From assembly GCA_900544715.1 (NCBI GenBank), contig UQWL01000008.1, positions 85,949 to 149,948 of the forward strand: 64,000 nt of DNA, written 5' to 3'. The stretch's first letter is position 1; every line of letters begins with the position of its first letter. The position numbers and the translations under genes were made by a program. Shown piece after piece: positions 25,589 through 33,954 of this stretch. The notes under the pieces are model-generated. The model saw nothing but the letters and a program-made list of their open reading frames with translations, ran no database searches and was not told where the DNA came from. Source of the DNA: an uncultured Oscillospiraceae bacterium. Its GTDB lineage: Bacteria > Bacillota > Clostridia > Oscillospirales > Acutalibacteraceae.

Positions 25589-26656
25589 TTACCGGCTTCG
25601 CGGTAGTTCCAACGCGATTTTCACCACGCCCTCCGCCTTCGCCTCAAAGAGCGCATAGGCCTCCATGGCGCGCTCCAAGGGGAAGCGATGCGTAATCAAC
25701 GGTGTGAGGTCAAGCGCGCCCGACTGGATGAGCTCCAAAATCCGCCCGCAGTCATTTGCATCCACGCCGCCCGTTTTGAAGGTCAGGTTCTTGCCATACA
25801 TCTCCGGAAGCGGGAGGCTCTGCGGCCGCTCATAGAGCGCGATCACACAAACCGTCCCATTCGGCCGGGCCGCCTGCCACGCGGTTTGAAAAGTGCCCTC
25901 CCCGCCTGCCGCTTCCATCACCACATCCGCCCCGCGCCCCTGCGTCAGGCCGCGGGTGAATGCCGCAATATCCTCCTGCATCGGGTTGACCGTTTGATCC
26001 GCAATCCCCATGCGCCGCGCCAGGGCAAGCCGCTCTTCGGAGAGATCCGCGGCAATGATACGGGCCGGGCGGTACAGCCGGGCACAGGCCATGGTGCAAA
26101 GGCCGGTCGGCCCGGCGCCGAGCACCAGCACGGTATCCCCCTGCTGAATTTCCCCGATCTGCGCGCCCCAATACCCGGTTGCCAAAATATCGCCGGTAAA
26201 AAGCGCCTGTTCATCCGTGACACCCGCCGGGATATGGTTGAGCCCATGTTCCGCAAATGGAACGCGGACATACTCCGCCTGGCCGCCGTCTATCCGGCAG
26301 CCGAGCGCCCAGCCCCCGTGCACATGTGTACAGTTATTGACAAAGCCGCGCTTGCAGAAAAAGCACTCCCCACAGAAGGTTTCCACATTGACCGCCACGC
26401 GGTCGCCTGGGCGGAAGCCGCGCACGGCCTCCCCCATCTGTTCCACCACGCCCACCAGCTCGTGGCCCACGATCACGCCGGGCTTTGCGCGCGGCACGCT
26501 GCCGTGTTTGATGTGCAGGTCGCTCGAACAGATGGAGGAGAGCGTCACGCGGACGATGGCGTCCCCCGCCTCCTGAATTTCAGGCACTGGCCGATGCTCC
26601 AATGTAAACAGGCCGTTCTCCCGGTAGACGACCGCCTGCATCATGTGATCTTTCAC
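25589..26656 (-). CDS. Zinc-dependent alcohol/sorbitol dehydrogenase family enzyme
   Basis: The 355-residue medium-chain dehydrogenase carries the catalytic zinc site (SICSSDLH and VGHELVG), a structural zinc cluster of the Cys-rich type (CGECFFCKRGFVNNC) and the NAD(P) fold (VLVLGAGPTGLCTM). The substrate is a secondary alcohol, polyol or threonine-like compound and cannot be fixed. Start GTG 26656 has AAGGGGCGG upstream; ATG codons at 26644 and 26641 are alternatives. Confidence 0.88.
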   Translation of the reverse strand: MKDHMMQAVVYRENGLFTLEHRPVPEIQEAGDAIVRVTLSSICSSDLHIKHGSVPRAKPGVIVGHELVGVVEQMGEAVRGFRPGDRVAVNVETFCGECFFCKRGFVNNCTHVHGGWALGCRIDGGQAEYVRVPFAEHGLNHIPAGVTDEQALFTGDILATGYWGAQIGEIQQGDTVLVLGAGPTGLCTMACARLYRPARIIAADLSEERLALARRMGIADQTVNPMQEDIAAFTRGLTQGRGADVVMEAAGGEGTFQTAWQAARPNGTVCVIALYERPQSLPLPEMYGKNLTFKTGGVDANDCGRILELIQSGALDLTPLITHRFPLERAMEAYALFEAKAEGVVKIALELPRSR

Positions 26657-26943
26657 TTGTAACCGCCCCTTTTCTGTTTGACTCTATTATAGCGGAGAGG
26701 GGGCGGTTTGTCATGCACCTGCAAAGCGAGAGCCTTATGGCTCGAATGGAACCAATCATGGATATTGTATTTTCTTTCAATATATGTGGTAATAGCCAAA
26801 ATAAAACTATATTTATTGTTTATGTATGATATTTAAATATTTACATAATTGTGTTATGATTAAAGTATAATATAGCAAGGGGGGGAGATTCCAATGAACT
26901 AATTCGCCAAATATCTCAATCAAATCGAAAGGAGAAAAAACAA

Positions 26944-27951
26944 ATGAAACAGAAACACATCGTCACCAAACAGCTATCCTTCTTGATCGCCATGATCCTA
27001 GTATGCCTCCAATTGCTTCCGATAGGAGCCTTCGCACTTGGACAAACACAGCCTCAGGAAGAAATGATGCAAGCACAGGCCGCAAGTACGAAAAAATACC
27101 GTTCGCCATTTATCGCCAAAGGATACACATCAGGCGCTTATTATAAACAGTCTGGCTCATGGAGCGCTGGATATCACACAGGGCAAGACTACAATTGCAG
27201 CAACGATACACTGGTCGCCCCTGCATCAGGTACAATTCAGCGCAGCAGGTGGGATAATAGCTATGGCAACTACATCGTGATTGCAACCAACGATGGATGG
27301 GTCATTTTAATGGCCCATATGGCCTCCACCCCGCTCGTAAAAGAAGGGCAAACGGTCACGGCCGGTCAGCGGGTCGGCACAATGGGAAGTACAGGCAATG
27401 TTACAGGAAAGCATCTTCATCTGGAAATAGAAAGTTCAAGCACATGGGCATACAACAAAAATCTACAGGATCCCCGCCAATATATTGATCTGGATAATTA
27501 CGGCGGCTCCTCTACCGGCGGAAGCGATGTCTATCAAAACGGCTCCACCAAAGAATATGTCTACAGCACATGGAGCTCCTGCAATGCACAGGGCAGTGAT
27601 TACATCGGGTATATTGATCCCTATGAAACTGCAAATGTCTACGGCTCCTACAACGGCTTATATATTGTTGTTTATAATGCAGGATCCACCAAAAAGGCCG
27701 GATTTGTGAAATATTCAGGAGGAAACACCAACCCCTATTGGAATCCTCAAACATATTCAAACGGCTCAACAAAAGAGCCTGTTTACCGGTCTCTGGCAGA
27801 TGCCCAAAATAAGACAAACTCCATTGGATCTCTTGATCCGTGGGAAACTTGCACCTGTGTTAAAGTGGTTGGAGGCAAACCGGTCGTACTCTATACGGCG
27901 GGAAGCACCAAAAAGGTAGGCTTTGTGAATTATATGGGCGGTGTCAGTTAA
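26944..27951 (+). CDS. Secreted M23 peptidoglycan endopeptidase with two C-terminal repeats
   Basis: The 335-residue protein has a signal peptide (residues 1-32) and a LytM-type M23 domain with zinc ligands in HTGQD and KHLHLEI. Two repeats of about 70 residues follow, starting YQNGSTKEYVYST and YSNGSTKEPVYRS and each ending GSTKK(A/V)GFV. They look like SH3-like wall-binding units. It would hydrolyse peptidoglycan cross-bridges outside the cell. GAAAGGAG precedes ATG 26944. The gene is more AT-rich than its neighbours. Confidence 0.9.
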   Translation: MKQKHIVTKQLSFLIAMILVCLQLLPIGAFALGQTQPQEEMMQAQAASTKKYRSPFIAKGYTSGAYYKQSGSWSAGYHTGQDYNCSNDTLVAPASGTIQRSRWDNSYGNYIVIATNDGWVILMAHMASTPLVKEGQTVTAGQRVGTMGSTGNVTGKHLHLEIESSSTWAYNKNLQDPRQYIDLDNYGGSSTGGSDVYQNGSTKEYVYSTWSSCNAQGSDYIGYIDPYETANVYGSYNGLYIVVYNAGSTKKAGFVKYSGGNTNPYWNPQTYSNGSTKEPVYRSLADAQNKTNSIGSLDPWETCTCVKVVGGKPVVLYTAGSTKKVGFVNYMGGVS

Positions 27952-27979
27952 GGCGCTGAATAATTGCAGGTAATACAAA

Positions 27980-28015
27980 CGCCTATCGGAAGAACGGCGA
28001 TTCTTCCGATAGGCG
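27980..28015. terminator. Perfect 15-bp hairpin between convergent genes
   Basis: The arms CGCCTATCGGAAGAA / TTCTTCCGATAGGCG enclose a six-base loop. There is no long U-tract, but its position between two convergent stops suggests a shared terminator. Confidence 0.7.
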
Positions 28016-28104
28016 CTTCCATGTTCTATTCTGCAAAGGAAGAGGCGGATGATAGACGTTTCCGCCAATGAAACCGCGCAAAGAGGACATTATAAACGAC
28101 TGTT

Positions 28105-29106
28105 TCACAAAGCATAATTTTGATAGATATCTTTGGCTTTCTCTAAAATCATCTCCTTAAGCTTCTGCGGCGAGCGCACCACCGCACGGTCGCCATACTG
28201 CATCAGCCAGGAGATCAGCCCCTCGCTCACCTTCGCCTCAAATTTTACAAGGAATTTCCCCTCGCCCGCGGTACGCAACAGAGCCGTATCGCCAAAGCGA
28301 TCCAGAATTTCTTCAATTAACTCCCGCCCGCAGCAAAGCTCCACCGTTTCCGTTTCGCCGGAAAACATATGAAAGAGCTGGTTGACATAATCCGCGGCGT
28401 CAAAAAAATCCGTGTAATCCGACACCTCGCGAAAATCCCGCGCGGGCGCATCCAGCGCTTCCGCCCGGTGGATGCGGTCAAGGCGCGCATGCATCAGATT
28501 ATCGTATTTTGGATTGTTACACACAAGATAATAATGCCCGCCGGACCAGATCAGCGCATAGGGGTTCACGCAGAAATCCTTCTCCTGCAGCTCTACCTTC
28601 ATCTGGCCAGAGAGCGCGCGCCGCGCATATTGGAACCGGACCTGCCGCCCGGCCTGAATAGCCTGATCCAAAATTTCAATCGTATAATAAATTTCCTCAT
28701 TGGAGCACTTGACGCGGTGGTCGATATAGACCTGCCCCTCCAACCGGGCGGCCTGCCCGCGGCTCACGAGGCCCTCCAGCTTCTGGACGAGCTGCGCCGT
28801 TTTTTTGGGTGTGATAAAGGCGGCAGACTGCACAGCATCCAGCAGCAGCCGCACCTCTGCCGTTTCAAAGGTGCGCGAGGCGAGAAAATAGCCGGATTTG
28901 GGTGCGCGGGTATGCAGGATATCGAGGCCGAAGCTTTTGAGCAGCTCGATATCTCCATAAATCGATTTGCGCTGTGCGGCCACGCCGCGTTTTTCGAGCT
29001 CTCCACAGAGCTCCTGCGCGGAGAGCGGGTGCTCCTCATCCGTTTGTTCCTGAAAAATCTGAAGAAGATACAGCGGTTTCAGCTTTGCATTTGCACTGCC
29101 TGCCAA
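28105..29106 (-). CDS. WYL-domain transcriptional regulator
   Basis: The 333-residue protein has an N-terminal helix-turn-helix (LSAQELCGELEKRGVAAQRK then SIYGDIELLKSFG), a central WYL domain (residues about 140-220: VNPYALIWSGGHYYLVCNN, then MHARLDRI) and a C-terminal WCX-like extension. WYL proteins bind nucleic-acid or nucleotide ligands and often control DNA repair or defence genes. It is followed by nothing co-directional within 90 bases and may regulate the GH2 gene upstream. Confidence 0.9.
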   Translation of the reverse strand: MAGSANAKLKPLYLLQIFQEQTDEEHPLSAQELCGELEKRGVAAQRKSIYGDIELLKSFGLDILHTRAPKSGYFLASRTFETAEVRLLLDAVQSAAFITPKKTAQLVQKLEGLVSRGQAARLEGQVYIDHRVKCSNEEIYYTIEILDQAIQAGRQVRFQYARRALSGQMKVELQEKDFCVNPYALIWSGGHYYLVCNNPKYDNLMHARLDRIHRAEALDAPARDFREVSDYTDFFDAADYVNQLFHMFSGETETVELCCGRELIEEILDRFGDTALLRTAGEGKFLVKFEAKVSEGLISWLMQYGDRAVVRSPQKLKEMILEKAKDIYQNYAL

Positions 29107-29216
29107 GTGGGTTCACTCCAATTCCTGATGTCTGATCGCGGCGGGCCGAAAGCGCCCGCCCTCTCCATGATGCCAAAAGGGGAAAAGGCCAGAAGAGCGG
29201 CTCCTTCACCAGCCCC

Positions 29217-30968
29217 TCAATAGGCCATTTTTTCATTGAGCGCGCGCACGGTATCCTCATCGAGCTTCACGATCGCCCGATCATAGGTCATCATGCCGTT
29301 CACCTCATTCTCCACATCGCTGACCTGCGTATAGATCGTGGCGCTTAACCCCTTGGGGATCAAGGGGAGAATCTGCTTTTCCAGCAGGCGGCGGTAAGCA
29401 TTCGTCAGCTTCTTCTCATCCGCAAACATGCGGTAGCCAAAGCATTTTTGGCGATCCCACACATGGCCGTCGATAATCCGGCTGTAGCCGCCGAACTCCG
29501 TCAGCGCAAAGGGGCGGTCATCCAGCTTCGGCAGCCGGACGGGCAGAATATATTTATGCATGCTATTGAGCTCTCCCCCGCCCTGGTCATACCAGCCGCT
29601 CGCGTGATCGACGATACGGCTTGGATCGCGCTGCTTCACCGCTTCGCCGATCTCTTTCGCGTCAAACTGGCCCCAGCCCTCGTTGAAGGGCACCCAGCAG
29701 TAAATTGATGGGAAGCCCTCCAGCGCGTCGATCATCTCAAACAGCTCGCGGCGGTAATCCTCCCGCGCCTGCTGCTCGCCGCGGCTGAAGCGTTTATAAT
29801 CATCATCCTTCACTTTGATCCCGAGATTCGGCAGCACGCCCGCCGTCCAATCGCCGATATAGGCGCCACCGCTGACCATATCCTGCCAGACGAGCATACC
29901 GAGCCGGTCGCAGTGATAATACCAGCGCGCAGGCTCCACTTTGATGTGCTTGCGCAGCATATTGAAGCCGAGCCGCTTTGCAACCTCAATATCATAAACC
30001 ATCGCCTCGTCCGTAGGCGGGGTGAGCAGGCTCTCGCACCAATAGCCCTGATCGAGCAGGCCGCGCTGGAAGTAGGGCCGGTTGTTGAGCATCAGGCGCG
30101 GCAGGCCCTTTTCATCGCGGCCGATGCTGCATTTGCGCATGCCCACATAGGTGCGCACGGTGTCGTGCAGCCTGCCCCCGGTGGAAAGCTCCAATTGGAG
30201 ATCATATAAAAACGGGGATTCCGGGCTCCAAAGCTTTGCATCCGGCAGCTCAATTTCCTCGCTGGTGGAGATTTCCCGGGCAATGATCTCCTTCCCCTCA
30301 TCAAAAACGCGGAGCTTTAGCTGATAGCCCTCGTCGCAGTAGAGCTTGGTATTGAGCGTAAACAGCCCGCGGTCAATATCCGGCACGGCCTTTGCTTCGC
30401 GGATATAGCATTTATCCACCGCTTCGAGCCAGACCGTCTGCCAGATGCCGGAGGTGGCGGTATACCAGAAGCCGTGGGTTTTGAGCACCTGCTTACCGCG
30501 CTGTTGCCAGCCTTCATCCGTCGGGTCATATACGCAGACGATAAGCTCATTGTTATGTGCATTGATATAGCCCGTAATTTCAAAACTAAAAGGGCAATAG
30601 CCGCCGGTATGGGTGCCGACGAGCTTGCCATTGACCCACACCTTGCACTGCCAATCTACCGCGCCAAAGTGCAAAATGACCTTTTTGCCGTAAAAGGCCT
30701 CACTGAGCTCAAACGTACGGCGATACCAAAGCAGCTCATCCGGCTTTAGCGCCCGCTCCACGCCGGAAAGCGCGCTTTCTATGCAGAATGGCACGAGAAT
30801 TTGTCCCTCGAAGCGTTCCGGCTGCTGCGCGCCGCGCGGCGTAACCGCATAGTCATACAGGCCGTTCAAATTCATCCAGCCTTCGCGCACCAGCTGGGGG
30901 CGTGGGTATTCGGGCAGGGCGCGGGCCGCGTCCACGTTTGCCGCAAAGCGTGTTTTGATTCGTTCCAT
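29217..30968 (-). CDS. Glycoside hydrolase family 2 enzyme (beta-galactosidase/glucuronidase type)
   Basis: The 583-residue cytoplasmic enzyme (no signal peptide) has the GH2 three-domain layout: sugar-binding jelly roll (about 20-185), immunoglobulin-like domain (about 190-285) and TIM barrel. The acid/base Glu is in CWVPFNEGWGQF and the nucleophile Glu is in ALTEFGGYSR. Substrate specificity within GH2 is not clear. The start at 30968 (MERIKTRF) is preferred to the ATG 16 codons earlier because GGAGGGG lies just upstream. Confidence 0.9.
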   Translation of the reverse strand: MERIKTRFAANVDAARALPEYPRPQLVREGWMNLNGLYDYAVTPRGAQQPERFEGQILVPFCIESALSGVERALKPDELLWYRRTFELSEAFYGKKVILHFGAVDWQCKVWVNGKLVGTHTGGYCPFSFEITGYINAHNNELIVCVYDPTDEGWQQRGKQVLKTHGFWYTATSGIWQTVWLEAVDKCYIREAKAVPDIDRGLFTLNTKLYCDEGYQLKLRVFDEGKEIIAREISTSEEIELPDAKLWSPESPFLYDLQLELSTGGRLHDTVRTYVGMRKCSIGRDEKGLPRLMLNNRPYFQRGLLDQGYWCESLLTPPTDEAMVYDIEVAKRLGFNMLRKHIKVEPARWYYHCDRLGMLVWQDMVSGGAYIGDWTAGVLPNLGIKVKDDDYKRFSRGEQQAREDYRRELFEMIDALEGFPSIYCWVPFNEGWGQFDAKEIGEAVKQRDPSRIVDHASGWYDQGGGELNSMHKYILPVRLPKLDDRPFALTEFGGYSRIIDGHVWDRQKCFGYRMFADEKKLTNAYRRLLEKQILPLIPKGLSATIYTQVSDVENEVNGMMTYDRAIVKLDEDTVRALNEKMAY

Positions 30969-31107
30969 GGTGTCCCCTCCATCATATTCATCATGCGCAA
31001 TGCCGTTTGCAGGCATGGCAATTTGGCTCTGTTCCTAATTTTAATCGGATCTACCGTATTTGTCTATGCATTCCGGCAAAAATGAGATGAAAATTCGAAA
31101 AAAGAGA

Positions 31108-31136
31108 TTGCAGAAGGATTCAAAATCTGTTATACT
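31108..31136 (+). promoter_or_regulatory. Promoter of tRNA-Leu
   Basis: TTGCAG, 17 bases and TATACT lie 30 bases upstream of the tRNA. Confidence 0.75.
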
Positions 31137-31166
31137 AGCTACCGTTGTTCCGTAATTAATAGATAT

Positions 31167-31251
31167 GCGGGTATGGCGGAATTGGCAGACGCGCAAGATT
31201 TAGGATCTTGTATCGCGAGATGTGCAGGTTCGACCCCTGTTACCCGCACCA
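31167..31251 (+). tRNA. tRNA-Leu (anticodon TAG)
   Basis: The acceptor arms GCGGGTA / TACCCGC, an anticodon stem CAAGA/TCTTG around TTTAGGA (anticodon TAG), a long class II variable arm, the T-loop GGTTCGACCCC and an encoded CCA are all present. Confidence 0.97.
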
Positions 31252-31292
31252 AAAAGAAAAAGTCGCACTATTGTGTGACTTTTTCTTTTTGG
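31251..31292 (+). terminator. Terminator of tRNA-Leu
   Basis: The arms AAAAAGAAAAAGTC / GACTTTTTCTTTTT follow the CCA end directly. Confidence 0.88.
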
Positions 31293-31305
31293 TGTTATTC
31301 ATTCT

Positions 31306-31385
31306 TCCGTATTCACTATTCATTCGTTTCTTACGACTTTTTTAAATGAATATTGAAGCCGCTTTGCTGATGAATAGTGAATAAT
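31306..31385. repeat. Inverted repeat next to the four-helix-bundle gene
   Basis: ATTCACTATTCATT (about 31309) and GATGAATAGTGAAT (about 31368) are inverted copies with one mismatch, separated by about 45 bases. Similar ATTCACTATTCA-type repeats often flank this gene family. Confidence 0.5.
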
Positions 31386-31433
31386 TGCTTTGAATTATAG
31401 CTTTGCTACAATAAAATAAAAAGGATTTAAACG

Positions 31434-31796
31434 ATGAAAGAAAATGTGCTAATAGAAAAATCTATAGCATTTGCCTCAAAAATAATTTAGCTTAATCAAT
31501 ATCTAACAAAAGACAAAAAAGAATACATAATATCAAAACAAATTATTCGTAGTGGTACATCTATTGGGGCTAATATAAACGAAGCGAGCTATGGGCAAAG
31601 CAAAGCGGACTTTATTTCTAAAATTCATATTGCATTAAAGGAAACTAAGGAAACTGCTGAAACAGAGTATTGGTTAAGACTTCTTTTAATGTCGGATTAC
31701 TTGAACGAAGACATGGCAAAATCTCTTTTGAATGACTGTATTGAATTAAAGCGTATACTCATCGCTTCAATCAACACGGCAAAAGAGAATAAGTGA
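31434..31796 (+). pseudogene. Four-helix-bundle (23S rRNA intervening-sequence type) protein with in-frame TAG
   Basis: The frame from ATG 31434 to TGA 31794-31796 encodes a 120-codon four-helix-bundle protein of the S23/IVP family. Recognisable pieces are IIRSGTSIGANINEAS and FISKIHIALKETKETAETEYWL. Codon 19 is TAG (31488-31490), and no good start lies after it, so only a truncated peptide is expected. Base composition is AT-rich against its neighbours. The role of the family is poorly known; some members bind ribosomal or retroelement partners. Confidence 0.8.
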
Positions 31797-31914
31797 GGAT
31801 TATTGCTGCAACAGGTGATAAATGTTTTGGTGCCTGTAGCAACAATAGATGATGCAATACAATTAGAAATATAAAACAATAAATTTAATGGTGAAACTTC
31901 TTTTGAAAATATTA

Positions 31915-31975
31915 AAAAATCTTTCTGCTATAATAGATACATGCCGGAAATTACCGAGGTGTACGTAAAAACAGA
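31915..31975 (+). promoter_or_regulatory. Extended -10 promoter and tRNA-3'-end-like tract
   Basis: TGCTATAAT (about 31926) is an extended -10 box. About 40 bases later comes GGTTCGACTCCTTCCGC, which looks like the T-arm and acceptor end of a tRNA, but without a foldable tRNA around it. It lies between the broken four-helix gene and the hairpin array. Confidence 0.35.
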
Positions 31976-32020
31976 ATAGGTTCGACTCCTTCCGCTAAAA
32001 ACACAAAACCATCCTTTTCC

Positions 32021-32165
32021 ATGAAGCGCGCCTTTCGACACATGAAGTCGCTAAAGCGAATGAAGCAGCCCTTCAGTTATGAAGTGTGCTTCGCACGATA
32101 GGACGCGCGCTTCGCTTTATTTCGGCAAAGCCGATACTTCATTAGCGCGCAGAGCGTCTTCATGA
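32021..32165. repeat. Array of ATGAAG/CTTCAT hairpins before the methyltransferase
   Basis: Four ATGAAG units (32021, 32042, 32060 and about 32079) each begin a small GC-containing hairpin, such as GTGTGCTTCGCAC and TTCGGCAAAGCCGA. The right side has inverted CTTCAT units (about 32148 and 32158). The arrangement resembles the terminal structures of small gene cassettes. The 31,797-32,190 gap holds nothing else. Confidence 0.5.
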
Positions 32166-32190
32166 ACACAATAGGGAGGGCATCATTCTC

Positions 32191-32793
32191 ATGAATGCCG
32201 TTAAAAATCACTATGATTGTTTAATTGATGAAAATAATGACCCCGTTCATGATGCAGAACCATTAAAAGAGTATATGAATCAATGGGACGGACAAGTTTT
32301 CATTGATGAATTAGAACTTAACAACACTAAAACTGTACTTGAAATCGGCGTCGGTACAGGTAGAATAGCAATAAAAATAATATCAAGATGTAAGCATTTT
32401 ACCGGCATAGATATTTCTGAAAAAACGATAGAGCGTGCAAAAGAAAACCTATCGTTATTGGAAAACAAAACACTGATTTGCAGTGACTTTTTTGAGTGTG
32501 CTTTTAAAAACCGGTTCGATGTTATTTACTCTTCACTTACTTTTTTACACATAAAAGAAAAGCTCAAAGCAATACGGAAAATTGCCGGTTTTTTAACGGA
32601 CAACGGACGATTTGTAGTATCTATCAGCAAAGACCAATCAAAAGAACTTGACTTTGAAAACCGCAAAGTGCCGCTATATCCGGATAATCCGGAAAAGATG
32701 AAATCTTGTTTGGCTGATGCTGACCTTCAATTTGTAAAACAAATAGAAACAGACTTTGCATGGATAATGGTTGCAACCAAGCACACAAAATGA
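32191..32793 (+). CDS. Class I SAM-dependent methyltransferase
   Basis: The 200-residue methyltransferase has motif I VLEIGVGTGRIAIKI (about residues 47-61), an acidic motif II FTGIDISEKTIERA and motif IV FDVIYSSLTFLHI. It most resembles small-molecule or ubiquinone/UbiE-like methyltransferases, and the substrate is unknown. GGGAGGG lies before ATG 32191. It is markedly AT-rich and follows a hairpin array, so horizontal acquisition as a single-gene cassette is likely. Confidence 0.8.
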   Translation: MNAVKNHYDCLIDENNDPVHDAEPLKEYMNQWDGQVFIDELELNNTKTVLEIGVGTGRIAIKIISRCKHFTGIDISEKTIERAKENLSLLENKTLICSDFFECAFKNRFDVIYSSLTFLHIKEKLKAIRKIAGFLTDNGRFVVSISKDQSKELDFENRKVPLYPDNPEKMKSCLADADLQFVKQIETDFAWIMVATKHTK

Positions 32794-32865
32794 GCATCCC
32801 CCACCGCGCGAGTTCAAAACTACTCACCGATTTGCCGAAAATATCTTTTTTATACGCATTAGACA

Positions 32866-32904
32866 AACCTGCGGTGAGCGATTCGCGCACCGCAGGTTTT
32901 TTTT
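32866..32904 (+). terminator. Intrinsic terminator
   Basis: The arms AAACCTGCGGTG / CACCGCAGGTTT are followed by a run of eight T on the plus strand. It probably ends the methyltransferase transcript. Confidence 0.9.
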
Positions 32905-33059
32905 GACCAAACGGGCAGCCCGCGCTGTAGAGGGTCTTTTTCCAGACCTTGCCGCAATAAAGCATTGATGAAAATCGGCTCCTATGCGTGAGAACCAATG
33001 GGTGTTTTGTTTGCACTGCCCGGTTGAAATGATTTCCTGCCGTTTCTTCTTTCATCCCC

Positions 33060-33097
33060 GGTTGAAGTTTGAAGGGTTTCAAACTTCAACCATTTTT
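33060..33097. terminator. Hairpin, possible terminator
   Basis: The 14-bp perfect arms GGTTGAAGTTTGAA / TTCAAACTTCAACC around GGGT are followed by ATTTTTC. Confidence 0.75.
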
Positions 33098-33269
33098 CAG
33101 CTCTGAAATCCGGATATATTTAAGTTTTCGGAGCGTTTAATCTTTAGAGAAGGCATCCTTTCTCCGAAAATCCATACCGAAAAACATCTGGAAGAAAAAG
33201 CGGAAAAATGATATAATGCATCCAAATAGGCAAATGCTCCATGGAGATAGAAGAATCTGAACGGCCACC

Positions 33270-33860
33270 GTGCGTTACGGCTACAAATTGAAAAAAGAAG
33301 AAGGGAAGAAGGCGTTCGGCACGTATTATCAAACGATCTGCCCATCCCCTGTAGGCACCCTGACACTCGCCTGCGACGGAGAGAGCCTGGTTGGCCTGTG
33401 GATCGAGGGGCAAAAATATTATGGGGGCGCCATGCCCGAAGCAATGGCACCAAAAGACGATCTCCCGGTGTTCACCGCTGCAAAAAAGTGGCTGGAGCAA
33501 TATTTTTCCGGGGAAAAGCCCTCTGTTTCGGAGTTGCCGCTGGCGCCCATCGGCAGTGCTTTCCGCCAAAGCGTGTGGGGCATTTTGCGGGAAATCCCCT
33601 ATGGCGAGGTGCTCACCTATGGCGATATCGCAAAAAAGATGGCTGCAAGGCTGGGAAGGGAACGGATGTCCAGCCAGGCGGTAGGGGGAGCAGTCGGCCA
33701 TAATCCTATCTCTATCATCATTCCCTGCCATCGGGTGGTAGGCGCTCACGGCAGCCTGACCGGATTCGCCGCCGGCATCCCAACAAAGTTGAAACTGCTG
33801 CAAGCAGAGGGCGTAGACACCTCAAAATTTTTTATTCCGCCAAAAGGGACAGCCCTGTAA
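33270..33860 (+). CDS. ogt: Methylated-DNA-[protein]-cysteine S-methyltransferase
   Basis: This suicide enzyme removes alkyl groups from O6-alkylguanine in DNA. The C-terminal domain carries the helix-turn-helix and arginine finger region (YGDIAKKMAARLG, then AVGGAVGHNPISI) and the active-site Cys in IIPCHRVVG. The N-terminal domain starts at TYYQTICPSPVGTL. No ATG lies in frame upstream. GTG 33270 is assumed, with TTG 33288 as an alternative, and neither has a good SD. A short ATG frame at 33241 overlaps the start region. Confidence 0.9.
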   Translation: MRYGYKLKKEEGKKAFGTYYQTICPSPVGTLTLACDGESLVGLWIEGQKYYGGAMPEAMAPKDDLPVFTAAKKWLEQYFSGEKPSVSELPLAPIGSAFRQSVWGILREIPYGEVLTYGDIAKKMAARLGRERMSSQAVGGAVGHNPISIIIPCHRVVGAHGSLTGFAAGIPTKLKLLQAEGVDTSKFFIPPKGTAL

Positions 33861-33954
33861 AACAGGCGGAATTAAGTGCTTTTCCACCTCTATCGCCACA
33901 GCGTGCGGAACGGACCGCATCCAAAAATCATTCAAAAAGGAACTGCAGAACCGT

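Larger units (their letters stand above)
32794..33269. other. Gene-poor stretch with two terminators
   Basis: I see no convincing gene. The stretch holds two strong hairpins (32866-32904 and 33060-33097), and a TATAAT box at about 33212 ahead of ogt. Confidence 0.5.

Noticed and set aside
31960..31980. Possible tRNA gene (GGTTCGACTCC tract)
   Set aside because: No matching acceptor, D-arm or anticodon arm can be folded upstream. Kept only as a tRNA-end-like tract.
32624..33082. 152-codon minus-strand frame
   Set aside because: It overlaps the methyltransferase 3' end and two terminators, and the text shows no domain or SD.
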